A stretch of 48,047 bases of DNA from JAUQQI01 sp040289115. Its GTDB lineage: Bacteria > Chloroflexota > Dehalococcoidia > JAUQQI01. Below are positions 14,682-23,795 of the stretch, piece by piece (position 1 is the first letter of the stretch; every line of letters begins with the position of its first letter). The stretch covers positions 1-48,047 of the forward strand of contig PSKS01000015.1 in the NCBI GenBank assembly GCA_040289115.1, in the 5' to 3' direction. The notes beneath the pieces are model-generated. The model was not told the DNA's origin and made no database searches. It was given only the letters and a program-made list of their open reading frames with translations. A program made the translations under genes and the position numbers.

Positions 14682-15742
14682 CGGTGGGCGTCCATGGCCG
14701 GCCAATTTTAGCCGTCCGCCGCCGGCGGGTCATCCCGGGCGCCCTTGTTCTCGCCAGCCTGGTCCTGGCCGCCGGGCTCTTGGCCGTAAGCTTCGGCCCG
14801 GTGCGAATCCCGATTCCCACCGTCTGGGCGATCATCCTTAACCGGCTAGTGCCGGGGCTGGTTGAGCCCGACTGGCCCCCAACCCTGGCCACCATCGTCC
14901 TGGACGTTCGGCTGCCCCGGGTGATCCTGGCCGGGCTGGTGGGTGCGGCCCTGGCCGCCGCCGGGGCTACCTACCAGGGTCTCTTCCGCAACCCCCTGGC
15001 CGACCCCTACATCTTGGGGGTGGCCTCGGGGGCAGCCTTGGGGGCAAGCTTGGCCATCGTCGCCCTGCCGGCCGTGCCCGGCCCCGTAAACCCGGTCCCG
15101 GTCCTGGCTTTCACCGGGGCTGTCCTGGCCGTGGGCGCCGTTTACCTGCTGGGCCGGGTGGACCACCGGCTGCCGACCACCACCCTCATCCTGGCCGGGG
15201 TTGCCGTCGGCAGCTTCCTTTCGGCCCTCAACACTTATGTCATGATCCTGGGGGGGAACCGCATCGTCCAGGTCATTGCCTGGCTCCTCGGCGGGTTCAC
15301 CGGGGCCACCTGGTTCCAGGTCACCCTGATGCTGCCCTACCTGCTGGTCGGGATGCTGGTGCTTGTCGCCTTTGGCTACCGGCTCAACGTCCTCCAGCTG
15401 GAGGACGAGGAGGCCCGCCAGCTGGGGGTCGACGTCGACCGGCTCCGGCTTTTCCTGGCCGTAAGCGGCGCCCTGATCACGGCGGCGGCCGTGGCCGTGA
15501 GCGGCATCATCGGGTTTGTGGGCCTGGTAGTGCCCCACCTGGTCCGCCTGGTGTTCGGGCCCAATTACCGGACCCTCCTGCCCCTGACGGCCCTGGCGGG
15601 GGGTGGCTTTATGGTCCTGGCCGACCTGGCCGCCCGGACCCTGCTCAGTCCAGTGGAGGTGCCGGTGGGGGTGGTGACAGCATTTGTGGGCGGGCCGTTT
15701 TTCCTCTTCCTGCTTCAACGGCGCAAGCGGGAGGTCTTCTGA
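14678..15742 (+). CDS. btuC: vitamin B12 ABC transporter permease
   Basis: 354 residues with about ten transmembrane helices of the FecCD/BtuC family: RLPRVILAGLVGAALAAAG, YQGLFRNPLADPYILGVASG, the long cytoplasmic loop QLEDEEARQLGVDVDRLR (contact with the ATPase) and GFVGLVVPHLVRLVFGPNYR. The start TTG overlaps the btuF stop (TTGA); GTG 14684 is an alternative. The gene stop overlaps btuD (TGATG). Confidence 0.9.
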   Translation: MTVGVHGRPILAVRRRRVIPGALVLASLVLAAGLLAVSFGPVRIPIPTVWAIILNRLVPGLVEPDWPPTLATIVLDVRLPRVILAGLVGAALAAAGATYQGLFRNPLADPYILGVASGAALGASLAIVALPAVPGPVNPVPVLAFTGAVLAVGAVYLLGRVDHRLPTTTLILAGVAVGSFLSALNTYVMILGGNRIVQVIAWLLGGFTGATWFQVTLMLPYLLVGMLVLVAFGYRLNVLQLEDEEARQLGVDVDRLRLFLAVSGALITAAAVAVSGIIGFVGLVVPHLVRLVFGPNYRTLLPLTALAGGGFMVLADLAARTLLSPVEVPVGVVTAFVGGPFFLFLLQRRKREVF

Positions 15743-16545
15743 TGCTAGAGGTTCGGGGACTGCGGGTGGCCTACCGGGATCGGGTCGTCCTGGAAGGGGT
15801 CGACTTGGCGGTCCGACCGGGGGAGCTGGTGGGCCTCATTGGGCCGAATGCCGCCGGCAAATCCACACTGCTCCGGGCGGTGGCCGGCACTGTCCCCTAC
15901 TGGGGGCAGGTGCTCATCTGCGGGCAGGACCAGCGGCGGCTCTCCCGGCAGGAGCTGGCCCGGCTGGTGGCCGTTGTGCCCCAGACCCCGACCCTGCCCC
16001 CCCTTTTCACCGTGGCCGAGGTGGTGATGCTGGGCCGAACCCCCTACCTTAATTGGCTCGGCTGGGAGCGGCCGGAGGACTGGGCCGCCGTGGACCGGGC
16101 CCTGGGGCTCACCGACCTTGCGGAGCTGGCCGACCGACCGGTGGGCCAGCTCTCGGGGGGCGAACGCCAGCGTGTGGTCATCGCCCGGGCCCTGGCCCAG
16201 GAACCCCGGGTCCTGCTGCTGGATGAGCCTTTAAACAATTTAGATATCGCCCACCAGGTAAAGATAATCCGGCTGGTGCGGCGGCTTGCCCGGGAGCAGG
16301 GTCTGGCGGTGGTGCTCACCGCCCACGACCTGAGCTTGGTGGCCCAGGCCGCCGACCGGATGGTGCTCCTTAACCGGGGCCGGACCGTGGCCGAGGGCTC
16401 CCCGGCGGAGGTGGTCCGGCGGGAGCTCATCCACCAGGTCTACGGCACCGACGTGGCCGTCTGGCCGGACCCAGTTACCGGTCGGCCGGTGGCCCTGGTC
16501 CGGGTGGGGCCGGGCGAGGAGGCACCACGTGGGGACGGAGGCTAA
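15742..16545 (+). CDS. btuD: vitamin B12 ABC transporter ATPase
   Basis: 267 residues, FepC/BtuD-type ATPase: Walker A GPNAAGKST, Q-loop VVPQTP, signature LSGGERQRVVIARAL, Walker B RVLLLDEP and H-loop LTAHDLSLV. The usual GAGKS is GNAAGKS-like here (Ala for Gly), a tolerated change. It powers BtuCF-mediated corrinoid uptake. It overlaps cobO by 17 bp. Confidence 0.9.
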   Translation: MLEVRGLRVAYRDRVVLEGVDLAVRPGELVGLIGPNAAGKSTLLRAVAGTVPYWGQVLICGQDQRRLSRQELARLVAVVPQTPTLPPLFTVAEVVMLGRTPYLNWLGWERPEDWAAVDRALGLTDLAELADRPVGQLSGGERQRVVIARALAQEPRVLLLDEPLNNLDIAHQVKIIRLVRRLAREQGLAVVLTAHDLSLVAQAADRMVLLNRGRTVAEGSPAEVVRRELIHQVYGTDVAVWPDPVTGRPVALVRVGPGEEAPRGDGG

Positions 16546-17068
16546 ACGCCGGGGGCTCATCATCGTCAACACGGGCGACGGCAAGGGGAAGACCACCGCC
16601 GCCTTGGGGATTCTGATGCGAGCCTGGGGGCGGGGAATGCGGGTGGTGATGGTCCAGTGGATCAAGCACCGTACGGCCAACTGGGGGGAGATCCGGGCGG
16701 CCAAAAGGATGGGTGTTGAGGTCATTCCGATGGGGGCGGGGTTCACCTGGATCCCCAAAAAGGACCCGGATACGGACGCCCGCCTCGCCCGGGAGGCTTG
16801 GGCCGTGGCCCGGGAAAAGGTCCTCTCCGACCAGTACGACGTCGTAATCCTTGACGAGGTTACCTACGCCCTTAACTACGGCTGGCTCGACCTCGAAGAA
16901 GTCCTCGACGTCCTCCGGCGCCGGCCGCCCCGCCTGCACGTGGTCCTCACCGGCCGGAATGCCCCCCAAAAGCTCATCGACTTTGCCGACCTAGTCACCG
17001 AGATGCGGCCCATCAAGCACCCCTACCGGGACCAGGGCATTCCGGCCCAGCCGGGCATTGAGTTTTGA
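16529..17068 (+). CDS. cobO: cob(I)yrinic acid a,c-diamide adenosyltransferase
   Basis: 179 residues, CobA/CobO/BtuR family: transfers the 5'-deoxyadenosyl group of ATP to the Co(I) corrinoid. P-loop NTGDGKGKTTAALG at about 14-27, then VVMVQWIKH, VVILDEVTYALNYGWL, VVLTGRNAP and MRPIKHPYRDQGIPAQPGIEF, the canonical C terminus. The GTG start lies within btuD. It converts imported or partly made corrinoids to the adenosyl form needed by the downstream enzymes. Confidence 0.93.
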   Translation: MGTEAKRRGLIIVNTGDGKGKTTAALGILMRAWGRGMRVVMVQWIKHRTANWGEIRAAKRMGVEVIPMGAGFTWIPKKDPDTDARLAREAWAVAREKVLSDQYDVVILDEVTYALNYGWLDLEEVLDVLRRRPPRLHVVLTGRNAPQKLIDFADLVTEMRPIKHPYRDQGIPAQPGIEF

Positions 17069-17070
17069 GA

Positions 17071-18120
17071 ATGGCTGGGCTGCTCGAGCGACTGCAGATT
17101 CCCCCGCCCGACCGGAGCGCCATGCAGCTGGCCCGCCGGCGTCAGCGCCAGCTCACCAAGCCACCTGGAAGTCTGGGCCGGCTGGAGGAGTTGGCTGTCC
17201 GCCTAGCTGGCTTGACGGCCAGCCCGCTGCCCGTTCTCGACCGGAAGGTTGTCTTCGTGCTGGCCGCTGACCACGGCGTCGCCCGGCAGGGGGTGAGCGC
17301 CTATCCCCAGGCGGTGACGGCCCAGATGGTGGCCAACTTCCTGGCCGGGGGCGCGGCGATAAATGCCTTGGCCCGGGCGGCCGGGGCCCGGGTGGTCGTA
17401 GCCGACTTCGGGGTGATAAGCCCGCCGGCCCACCCCGAGCTCCGGACATATTCCCTGGGGCCGGGAACGGCCGACTTCACGGCTGGGCCGGCGATGACCC
17501 GGGAGCAGGCCCTGGACGCCGTTCAGGGAGGCATCGACCTGGTCGAGTCGGAGCTGGGGGCCGGTCTTGATTTGGTGGGGACCGGGGAGATGGGCATCGG
17601 CAACACCACCGCGGCCGCGGCGGTGGTCTGCGCCCTCTTGGGGGTTCCCCCCGAGCGCACCGTCGGCCGGGGCACCGGCCTGGACCGGGAGGGGGTTCGC
17701 CGCAAGGCCAGGGTGGTGGAGGTGGCCCTGGGCCGCAACCGCCCGGACCCCGCCGACCCACTGGACGTCCTTTGCAAAGTTGGGGGCTTCGAAATTGGCG
17801 GGCTGGTTGGGGTGATTCTGGGGGCGGCGGCCCGGCGCAAGCCCATCGTGCTCGACGGTTACATCACCGGCGCGGCCGCCCTCTTGGCCGTCCGGCTCTG
17901 CCCGGCCGCCCGACCATATCTTCTCGCCTCCCACCGGTCGGCCGAGCCCGGCCACCGGCTGGTGCTGCGGGCCCTGGGGCTCCGGCCCCTCCTGGACCTG
18001 GGGATGCGGCTGGGGGAGGGGACGGGGGCGGCCCTGGCCTTCTTGCTGGTCGACGCCGCCCTCCGGGCCCACCGGGAGATGCGAACCTTTGCCGAGGCGG
18101 GGGTCTCCGACCGGCAGTGA
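17071..18120 (+). CDS. cobT: nicotinate-nucleotide:dimethylbenzimidazole phosphoribosyltransferase
   Basis: About 349 residues from ATG 17071 (TTG 17065 also possible). It activates the lower-ligand base to alpha-ribazole phosphate. Typical CobT segments are LTKPPGSLGRLEELAVRLAG, FVLAADHGVARQGVSAYPQ, GEMGIGNTTAAAAVVCALL, GFEIGGLVGVILGAAARR and RLGEGTGAALA, with the catalytic-base Glu at about 316. It implies benzimidazole-type lower ligands. The stop overlaps the cobS start. Confidence 0.93.
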   Translation: MAGLLERLQIPPPDRSAMQLARRRQRQLTKPPGSLGRLEELAVRLAGLTASPLPVLDRKVVFVLAADHGVARQGVSAYPQAVTAQMVANFLAGGAAINALARAAGARVVVADFGVISPPAHPELRTYSLGPGTADFTAGPAMTREQALDAVQGGIDLVESELGAGLDLVGTGEMGIGNTTAAAAVVCALLGVPPERTVGRGTGLDREGVRRKARVVEVALGRNRPDPADPLDVLCKVGGFEIGGLVGVILGAAARRKPIVLDGYITGAAALLAVRLCPAARPYLLASHRSAEPGHRLVLRALGLRPLLDLGMRLGEGTGAALAFLLVDAALRAHREMRTFAEAGVSDRQ

Positions 18121-18851
18121 ACGGCCTGCGCATTGCCCTGAGCTTTCTTACCGTGCTGCCTGTCGGCCCCCGGGGGCCGTGGCCTGGCCTCGGCCCGGCC
18201 CTCCCCTATTTCCCCTTGGTGGGCCTCATCATCGGCCTGACCCTAATGGGGGCAGACCTGGCTATCGCCGGCCTGCTGGGACCTTACGGCCGGGCGGCCG
18301 TCACCGTGGCCCTCTGGGCGGCCCTAACCGGCGGCCTCCACTTGGAGGGGCTGGCCGATGCGGCCGATGGGCTGCTGGCGAGCCGCCCGGCCCAGGAGCG
18401 CCTCGAAATTATGCGGGACCCTGCCGTTGGGGCCTTTGGGACCGCGGCCGTGGGCCTGGTGCTCCTGCTCAAGTTTGGTCTCTTGACCGACCTATCCGGC
18501 CAGACTTCCCGGCCGGCCTTGGCTGTGGCACCTCTGGCCGCCCGCCATGGGGTGCTGGCCCCCATGGGCCTTTTCCCCTACGCTCGGCCCGAGGGCCTGG
18601 GCCAGGGCTTGAAAAGGCGGGCCGTCCGGGCCTTCGCCGCAGCCGCCCTGCCTGTCCTGGCCGTCGGCTACCTGCTGGCCGGTCCGGCCGCCCTGGCGGC
18701 CACCGGCCTTGCCCTGGGGGCCGGGCTGGGCCTGGGTCTTTTTGCCAGGCGGCGGCTTGGGGGCCTCACCGGGGACGTCTACGGTGCGATCATTGAACTT
18801 GGGGAAGTGTTCGTCCTGGCCGGATTCGCCGCCTGGGAGGGCCTTCGGTGA
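18117..18851 (+). CDS. cobS: adenosylcobinamide-GDP ribazoletransferase
   Basis: 244 residues starting at a GTG that overlaps the cobT stop (GTGA). An integral membrane enzyme with about six helices that joins adenosylcobinamide-GDP and alpha-ribazole (phosphate). The CobS signature is present: PYFPLVGLIIG, GGLHLEGLADAADGL and the MRDPAVGAFGTAAVGLVLLLKF segment, plus LGGLTGDVYGAIIELGE near the C terminus. The acidic DAADG and GDVYGA residues bind Mg2+ in the family. Confidence 0.92.
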   Translation: MNGLRIALSFLTVLPVGPRGPWPGLGPALPYFPLVGLIIGLTLMGADLAIAGLLGPYGRAAVTVALWAALTGGLHLEGLADAADGLLASRPAQERLEIMRDPAVGAFGTAAVGLVLLLKFGLLTDLSGQTSRPALAVAPLAARHGVLAPMGLFPYARPEGLGQGLKRRAVRAFAAAALPVLAVGYLLAGPAALAATGLALGAGLGLGLFARRRLGGLTGDVYGAIIELGEVFVLAGFAAWEGLR

Positions 18852-20212
18852 CGGTGCCCAGGGTTGTTATCGGGGGCGTAAGCAGCGGCGTCGGTAAGAC
18901 GACCCTGACGGCGGGCATTATCGCCGCCCTGCGCCGACGGGGCCTGAAGGTTCAGCCCTTTAAGGCCGGGCCCGACTACATCGACCCCGGCTATCTGACG
19001 GCCGCGGCCGGACGGCCCGCCCGAAACCTGGATGGGTGGCTGATTCCGGCCGGGCGGTTGGGCTGGGTCTTTGACCGGGCCTGCCGGTGGGCGGACGTGG
19101 CCGTAATCGAGGGGGTGATGGGCTTCTTCGACGGCAAATCCGGCCTAGACGAGGCCGGCAGCACCGCCGAGGTCGCCAAGCTTTTCCGGGCCCCGGCCGT
19201 CATCGTCATCGACGTCCGGGCGATGGCCCGGAGCGCCGCGGCCGTGGCCCTGGGGTTCGCCCGCTTGGACCCCAAAGTCCGCGTCGCCGGCTTTATTTTA
19301 AACCGGGTGGCAAGCCCCCGACATCTGGAGTGGACCCGGCAGGCGATTGAGGCCGCCACCGGACTGCCGGTCCTGGGCGGCCTGCCCGACGACCCTGGGT
19401 TGGCCGTGCCCGAGCGCCACCTTGGGCTGATGACGGCGGCCGAACGGGAGGCGGTGGACGCCCTCATCGCCCGGCTGGCGGAAAGGGTCTCGGCCGCGGT
19501 AGACCTGGACCGATTACTGGCCATCGCCCGGCAGGCCGACCCCCTGCCTCCCCCCGATCCCCTCACCCTGCCTCGCCCCCGCCGGCCCGTTAGAATTGGG
19601 GTTGCCTGGGACCGGGCGTTCAGCTTTTATTATGAGGACAACCTGGACCTCCTGACGGAGCTGGGGACGGAACTTGTGACTTTCAGCCCGCTGTCCGACC
19701 CCGAACTGCCGGACGTGGACGGCCTCTACCTTGGGGGCGGGTTCCCTGAGCTTTATGCCGCCGAACTGGCGGCCAACGCGGGCTTAAAGGCGGCCCTCCG
19801 GCGGGCGGTGGCGGCGGGAATGCCGGTCTACGCCGAATGCGGCGGCCTGATGTACTTGGCCGAGGGGATCCGGGACTTCGAGGGCCGCACCCACCCGATG
19901 GTGGGGGTGATACCCGGGGTCGCCGTGATGGGCCGGGTCCGGCTGGGATACCTGGAGGCGGAGACCTTGCGGCCGTCGGCGGTGGGTCCGGCCCGACGCC
20001 GCCTGCGGGGCCACGAGTTCCACGCCTCGGATTTCCCCCCGCCGCCCCCCAACCGGGCCCTCTACCGAATCTTAAACCAGCCGGGGCGGCTGGAGGGCTG
20101 GGTTTTAAACCGGGTGGCCGCCTCGTATCTGCACCTTCACTTCGTTGGCTGTCCCGAGGTGGCAGCCGCCTTGGTGGGGTGCTGCGCCGGTGAAGGTCCT
20201 CTTAGCCGGTGA
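18848..20212 (+). CDS. cobB: cobyrinate a,c-diamide synthase
   Basis: 454 residues, CobB/CbiA: ATP- and glutamine-dependent amidation of side chains a and c of the corrin ring. N-terminal synthetase domain with GGVSSGVGKTTLTAG, FKAGPDYIDPGYL and EGVMGFFDGKSG. C-terminal class I glutamine amidotransferase domain with LYLGGGFPELYAAELA, YAECGGLMYLAEGI (nucleophile Cys) and the terminal YLHLHFVG (catalytic His). The GTG start overlaps the cobS stop. Its presence means the operon works from cobyrinate onward even though no ring-building genes are here. Confidence 0.93.
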   Translation: MTVPRVVIGGVSSGVGKTTLTAGIIAALRRRGLKVQPFKAGPDYIDPGYLTAAAGRPARNLDGWLIPAGRLGWVFDRACRWADVAVIEGVMGFFDGKSGLDEAGSTAEVAKLFRAPAVIVIDVRAMARSAAAVALGFARLDPKVRVAGFILNRVASPRHLEWTRQAIEAATGLPVLGGLPDDPGLAVPERHLGLMTAAEREAVDALIARLAERVSAAVDLDRLLAIARQADPLPPPDPLTLPRPRRPVRIGVAWDRAFSFYYEDNLDLLTELGTELVTFSPLSDPELPDVDGLYLGGGFPELYAAELAANAGLKAALRRAVAAGMPVYAECGGLMYLAEGIRDFEGRTHPMVGVIPGVAVMGRVRLGYLEAETLRPSAVGPARRRLRGHEFHASDFPPPPPNRALYRILNQPGRLEGWVLNRVAASYLHLHFVGCPEVAAALVGCCAGEGPLSR

Positions 20213-20873
20213 CGTCCACGGCCACTTGCCCGGGTCGGACCGTCCGACCTGGGAGTTTCTGGCCGGGCTGGTGGACGCAAGCCCGTGGCCCTGCCTGCAG
20301 GTGGGGGATATCGGCCGCTACCCGCCCCTGGGCCGGCCCCTTTACTTCGTCTTCGGCAACAACGACTGGCCCCCGGCCGTTAACTTCAATTATGTTAATC
20401 TGCGGCCAGGGGAGGTGGTGGTTCTGGGGGAGGGGCCCGACGCCCTCCGGGTGGCCGGCCTTAACGGGGTTTATGACCCCCTTTATTACCGGCGGCCGGA
20501 GCTTATCCCGCCGGCCGAGCGGGACCTCTATTTTACGGCCGGGGACGTCGCCGCCTGCCTTCGCCTGCGGGGCGTCGACCTTTTCTTAGCCCACGGAGTT
20601 CCGGCGGGTTTCGGCCTCGGCCGGGAGCCGGACCACGCCGTGCCCGCCCTGGGGGAAATCCTTGAGGCCGTTCGGCCCAGGTTTTTCGTTTGCGGCCACG
20701 CCCACCGGCGGGTCTACCTGACCGACCTTAAGACGGGCACCCGAATCCTGATCCTGGCCGAGCTTCGCCGTGAGTTTTATATCCTCGATATCGCCTCGGG
20801 GGAGCTGACCTGTGTTCCCACGTCGGCCGGTGTGTCTCCTGCTAGCCTATTTGCTCGACTGGGCGGCCGGTGA
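20190..20873 (+). CDS. calcineurin-like metallophosphoesterase in the B12 operon
   Basis: 227 residues from GTG 20190, overlapping cobB by 23 bp; its 3' end overlaps cbiB by 62 bp. It has the motif set of binuclear-metal phosphoesterases: GDVHG at the N terminus, VGDIG, FGNND (Asn in place of the common His), LAHG and CGHAHRR. Only the last residues are unfamiliar. The operon has all enzymes for joining the nucleotide loop but no CobC/CobZ phosphatase, so this protein is a candidate for removing the phosphate from alpha-ribazole phosphate or adenosylcobalamin phosphate (inference). Confidence 0.75.
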   Translation: MKVLLAGDVHGHLPGSDRPTWEFLAGLVDASPWPCLQVGDIGRYPPLGRPLYFVFGNNDWPPAVNFNYVNLRPGEVVVLGEGPDALRVAGLNGVYDPLYYRRPELIPPAERDLYFTAGDVAACLRLRGVDLFLAHGVPAGFGLGREPDHAVPALGEILEAVRPRFFVCGHAHRRVYLTDLKTGTRILILAELRREFYILDIASGELTCVPTSAGVSPASLFARLGGR

Positions 20874-21756
20874 GCCCTCGCCCCCGGTCCACCCCGTGGT
20901 CTGGCTGGGCCAGTGCCTGGATCTCCTGGAGGGACTCTGGCCGCCCCGGGGCCGGCCGGCCGACCTTCTCAGGGGCAGTTTAAGCCTGGGGGTCGCGGCC
21001 ACCCTCGGCTGGGCCGCCGGATCCGGTCTGACCCGACTGGTCGCCCGGATGCCAGGTTTGGCCGGCATTATCGCCGAGGCTGTGGCCTTAAAGCCGGCCT
21101 TTGCCGGGCGAATGCTTTGGGCGGAGGCCCTGGCGGTGGCCGACCTGCTGGCGAGGGACGACCTGGCCGAGGCCCGGGTTCGGGTGGGGTCCCTGGTCAG
21201 CCGGCCGACGGGGGGTCTAGCCCCGGCCCTGGTGGCTTCGGCGGCGGTGGAATCCGTTGCCGAAAACCTCACCGACAGCATTGTGGCGCCGCTGCTGGCC
21301 TACCTCGGGTGGGGCCTGCCTGGGGCCTACATTTACCGGGTGCTGAACACCGCCGATGCCCGCTGGGGCTACCGCGGCCGCTTTGAGTTCTTCGGGAAGG
21401 CCGCCGCCCGGGCCGACGACCTGGCAAACCTGGTGCCGGCCCGGCTGGCCGCGGCGGCCCTCATTCTGGCCGGTGCCATCCGGGGCGAAAATGCCCCCCG
21501 GGGTCTTAAGGTCTGGAGCCGGGAAGGGGCCCGGACCGAAAGCCCTAATGCCGGTCAGACGATGGCGGCCATGGCCGGCCTGCTGGGGGTGCGCCTGGAG
21601 AAGCCGGGCCACTACGTCCTGGGCGGGGATTTCCCCTACCCGACGGCGGCCGACATCCGGCGGGCCGTACGCCTTGGGCAGGCGGCTAGCTGGATAGTCG
21701 TGGCCGGACTGGTGGGCCTGGGTTTGATTATGGGGCTAAGGGGAAGATATGGCTAG
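20812..21756 (+). CDS. cbiB: adenosylcobinamide-phosphate synthase
   Basis: 314 residues, CbiB/CobD membrane protein with about five helices; attaches aminopropanol (phosphate) to adenosylcobyric acid. Characteristic stretches are LLAYLLDWAAGEPSPPVHPVVWLG, VESVAENLTDSIVAPLLAYLGWG, YRVLNTADARWGYRGRFEFFGKAAARADDLANLVPAR (in parts) and ESPNAGQTMAAMAGLLGVRLEKPGHY. The GTG start lies inside the phosphoesterase gene, so the two are coupled in translation. Confidence 0.9.
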   Translation: MFPRRPVCLLLAYLLDWAAGEPSPPVHPVVWLGQCLDLLEGLWPPRGRPADLLRGSLSLGVAATLGWAAGSGLTRLVARMPGLAGIIAEAVALKPAFAGRMLWAEALAVADLLARDDLAEARVRVGSLVSRPTGGLAPALVASAAVESVAENLTDSIVAPLLAYLGWGLPGAYIYRVLNTADARWGYRGRFEFFGKAAARADDLANLVPARLAAAALILAGAIRGENAPRGLKVWSREGARTESPNAGQTMAAMAGLLGVRLEKPGHYVLGGDFPYPTAADIRRAVRLGQAASWIVVAGLVGLGLIMGLRGRYG

Positions 21757-23254
21757 GGCCCCCGTCTTGATGGTTCAAGGGACGGCCTCCCACGTGGGGA
21801 AGAGCGTCATCGTGGCCGGGCTCTGCCGCCTCTTTGCCGACCTGGGCTACCGGGTCGCCCCTTTTAAGGCCCAGAATATGGCCCTCAACTCCTACGTTAC
21901 CCCCGACGGCCTGGAAATCGGCCGGGCCCAGGCCGAGCAGGCGGCTGCGGCCGGGGTTGAGCCCCGGGCCGAGATGAACCCGATCCTCCTCAAGCCCGAG
22001 GCCGAGGCCCGGTCCCAGGTGGTGGTCCTCGGCCGGCCCTGGCGGACGGTGCCGGCCCGGGAGTACTACCGCCTGCGGAGCCGCCTTTGGCCGGTGGTTT
22101 TCCGTTCGCTGGAGGTCCTTCGGACCCAGTACGACCTGGTAATCATTGAGGGGGCCGGAAGTCCCGCCGAGATAAACTTGCGCCGGACCGAGCTGGTGAA
22201 CATGCGGGTAGCCCGCTCTGCCGGGGCCCCCGTGCTCCTGGTCGGGGACATCGACCGGGGGGGCGTGTTTGCCAGCCTTTACGGGACGGTGAAACTGCTG
22301 ACCCCGGCCGAGCGGCGGCTGGTCCGGGGCCTGATCATCAACAAGTTCCGGGGGGACCCTGGCCTGCTGGGGGATGGCATCGCCCGGCTGGAGCGGCTCA
22401 CCGGCCGGCCGGTGGTCGGCGTAATTCCCTACATTCCCGACCTTAACTGGGCCGAGGAAGATTCGGTTGGCCTGGCCGACAAGGCCGCGGCCGGGGCCGA
22501 CCTAGAGGTCGTCGTCCTGCGGCCGCCCCGTATCAGCAACTACGATGAGTTCGACCCGCTCAAGGCCGAGCCGGATACGGCCGTGCGGTTCGTCGACCGG
22601 CCGCCGACGGTCCGGCCCGACCTGGTGATTATCCCCGGTTCGAAAACCACGGCCGCCGACTTGGAGTTTCTGCGCCGGTCCGGCCTGGCTGACTGGGTCG
22701 TTGCCCAGGCTGCGTCAGGGACGCCCCTCGTCGGTATCTGCGGCGGCTTTCAGATGCTCGGTCGGGTCATCTACGACCCGGAGCGGGTGGAGTCCGACCG
22801 GACCGAGGTTCCGGGATTGGGGCTTCTGCCGGCGGTGACGGTGTTTGGGCGGGACAAAGTCACCAGCCGGGTCCGGGCGAGGGTTCTGCCCGACCGGGGC
22901 CTACTTTGGGGCCTGGCCGGGCTGGAAGTTTCAGGCTACGAGGTCCACATGGGCCGGACTTCCGGCGGGGAGCCGGTTTTTAAGCTCTTCCGGGCGGACG
23001 GTTCGTCGGCCGAAGACGGGGTCATAAACGAAAGTGGCCTCATCTTCGGGACGTCGGTCCACGGCCTGTTTGAGAACCCGGGGTTTCGGCGCCGGCTTCT
23101 GGACCGGCTGCGGGCCTTTCGGGGGCTTCCGCCGGTGGGGCGGCCAGCTCCCTTCAGCCGCCGGGCCGGGTATGACCGTATTGCCGAGGTCCTTAGAACC
23201 CACTTAAACCTGGGGTTTATAATGTCCCTGATTGAGGAGCAGCGTGGGAGCTGA
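21749..23254 (+). CDS. cobQ: cobyric acid synthase
   Basis: 501 residues, CobQ/CbiP: amidates side chains b, d, e and g of adenosylcobyrinate a,c-diamide. Synthetase part with MVQGTASHVGKSVIVAGLCR, FKAQNMALNSYVTPDGLEIG and EMNPILLKP. Amidotransferase part with IPGSKTTAADL, VGICGGFQMLGR (nucleophile Cys), GYEVHMGRT and GTSVHGLFEN (catalytic His). It overlaps cbiB by 8 bp. Confidence 0.94.
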   Translation: MARAPVLMVQGTASHVGKSVIVAGLCRLFADLGYRVAPFKAQNMALNSYVTPDGLEIGRAQAEQAAAAGVEPRAEMNPILLKPEAEARSQVVVLGRPWRTVPAREYYRLRSRLWPVVFRSLEVLRTQYDLVIIEGAGSPAEINLRRTELVNMRVARSAGAPVLLVGDIDRGGVFASLYGTVKLLTPAERRLVRGLIINKFRGDPGLLGDGIARLERLTGRPVVGVIPYIPDLNWAEEDSVGLADKAAAGADLEVVVLRPPRISNYDEFDPLKAEPDTAVRFVDRPPTVRPDLVIIPGSKTTAADLEFLRRSGLADWVVAQAASGTPLVGICGGFQMLGRVIYDPERVESDRTEVPGLGLLPAVTVFGRDKVTSRVRARVLPDRGLLWGLAGLEVSGYEVHMGRTSGGEPVFKLFRADGSSAEDGVINESGLIFGTSVHGLFENPGFRRRLLDRLRAFRGLPPVGRPAPFSRRAGYDRIAEVLRTHLNLGFIMSLIEEQRGS

Positions 23255-23795
23255 AGGCCGGGTTAGCCTGGTTCTAGGGGGCGTCAGGTCGGGGAAGAGC
23301 CGCTTTGCCCAGGGGCTTCTGCCCGCCCACGGCCGGGTAATCTTTGTGGCCACGGCGGTGGTCACTGACGCCGAGATGGCGGCCCGAGTCGAGGCCCACC
23401 GGCGCCAACGTCCCCCAGGCTGGCATACGGTCGAGGCTCCCTTGAGTCCGGCCGAAAAGTTAAAGGGCCTGGCGGGCCCATGGGACGGGGCCCTCCTTGA
23501 CTGCCTTACCCTGCTTACCAGCAACTGGCTTTTAAATCTTAAAGATGCCCAGTCGGCCCGCCACGCGGTTATGCACGAGCTGACCTGCCTCCTCGACTGG
23601 GCCCAGGGGAACCGGGTGCCCCTGGTTATCGTTTCCAACGAGGTCGGGATGGGGGTCCACCCGACCACAGAGCTGGGGCTGGTGTTCCAGGACGTGCTGG
23701 GCGAAGTGAATCAGTTTGCGGCCGCCCGGTCTGACACCGTTTACCTGATGGTCGCTGGAATTCCCCTCAAGGTCAAGCAGCCGACCTGGGAATGA
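23244..23795 (+). CDS. cobU: adenosylcobinamide kinase / guanylyltransferase
   Basis: 183 residues from GTG 23244, preceded by a GAGGAG ribosome site. A bifunctional enzyme that phosphorylates adenosylcobinamide and adds GMP. P-loop LVLGGVRSGKSRFAQ (residues 9-23), the guanylylation-site region EAHRRQRPPGWHTVEAP with its His, DCLTLLTSNWL, and VSNEVGMGVHP followed by GEVNQFAA. It is the last recognisable B12 gene of the operon and overlaps the next gene by 4 bp. Confidence 0.92.
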   Translation: MGAEGRVSLVLGGVRSGKSRFAQGLLPAHGRVIFVATAVVTDAEMAARVEAHRRQRPPGWHTVEAPLSPAEKLKGLAGPWDGALLDCLTLLTSNWLLNLKDAQSARHAVMHELTCLLDWAQGNRVPLVIVSNEVGMGVHPTTELGLVFQDVLGEVNQFAAARSDTVYLMVAGIPLKVKQPTWE

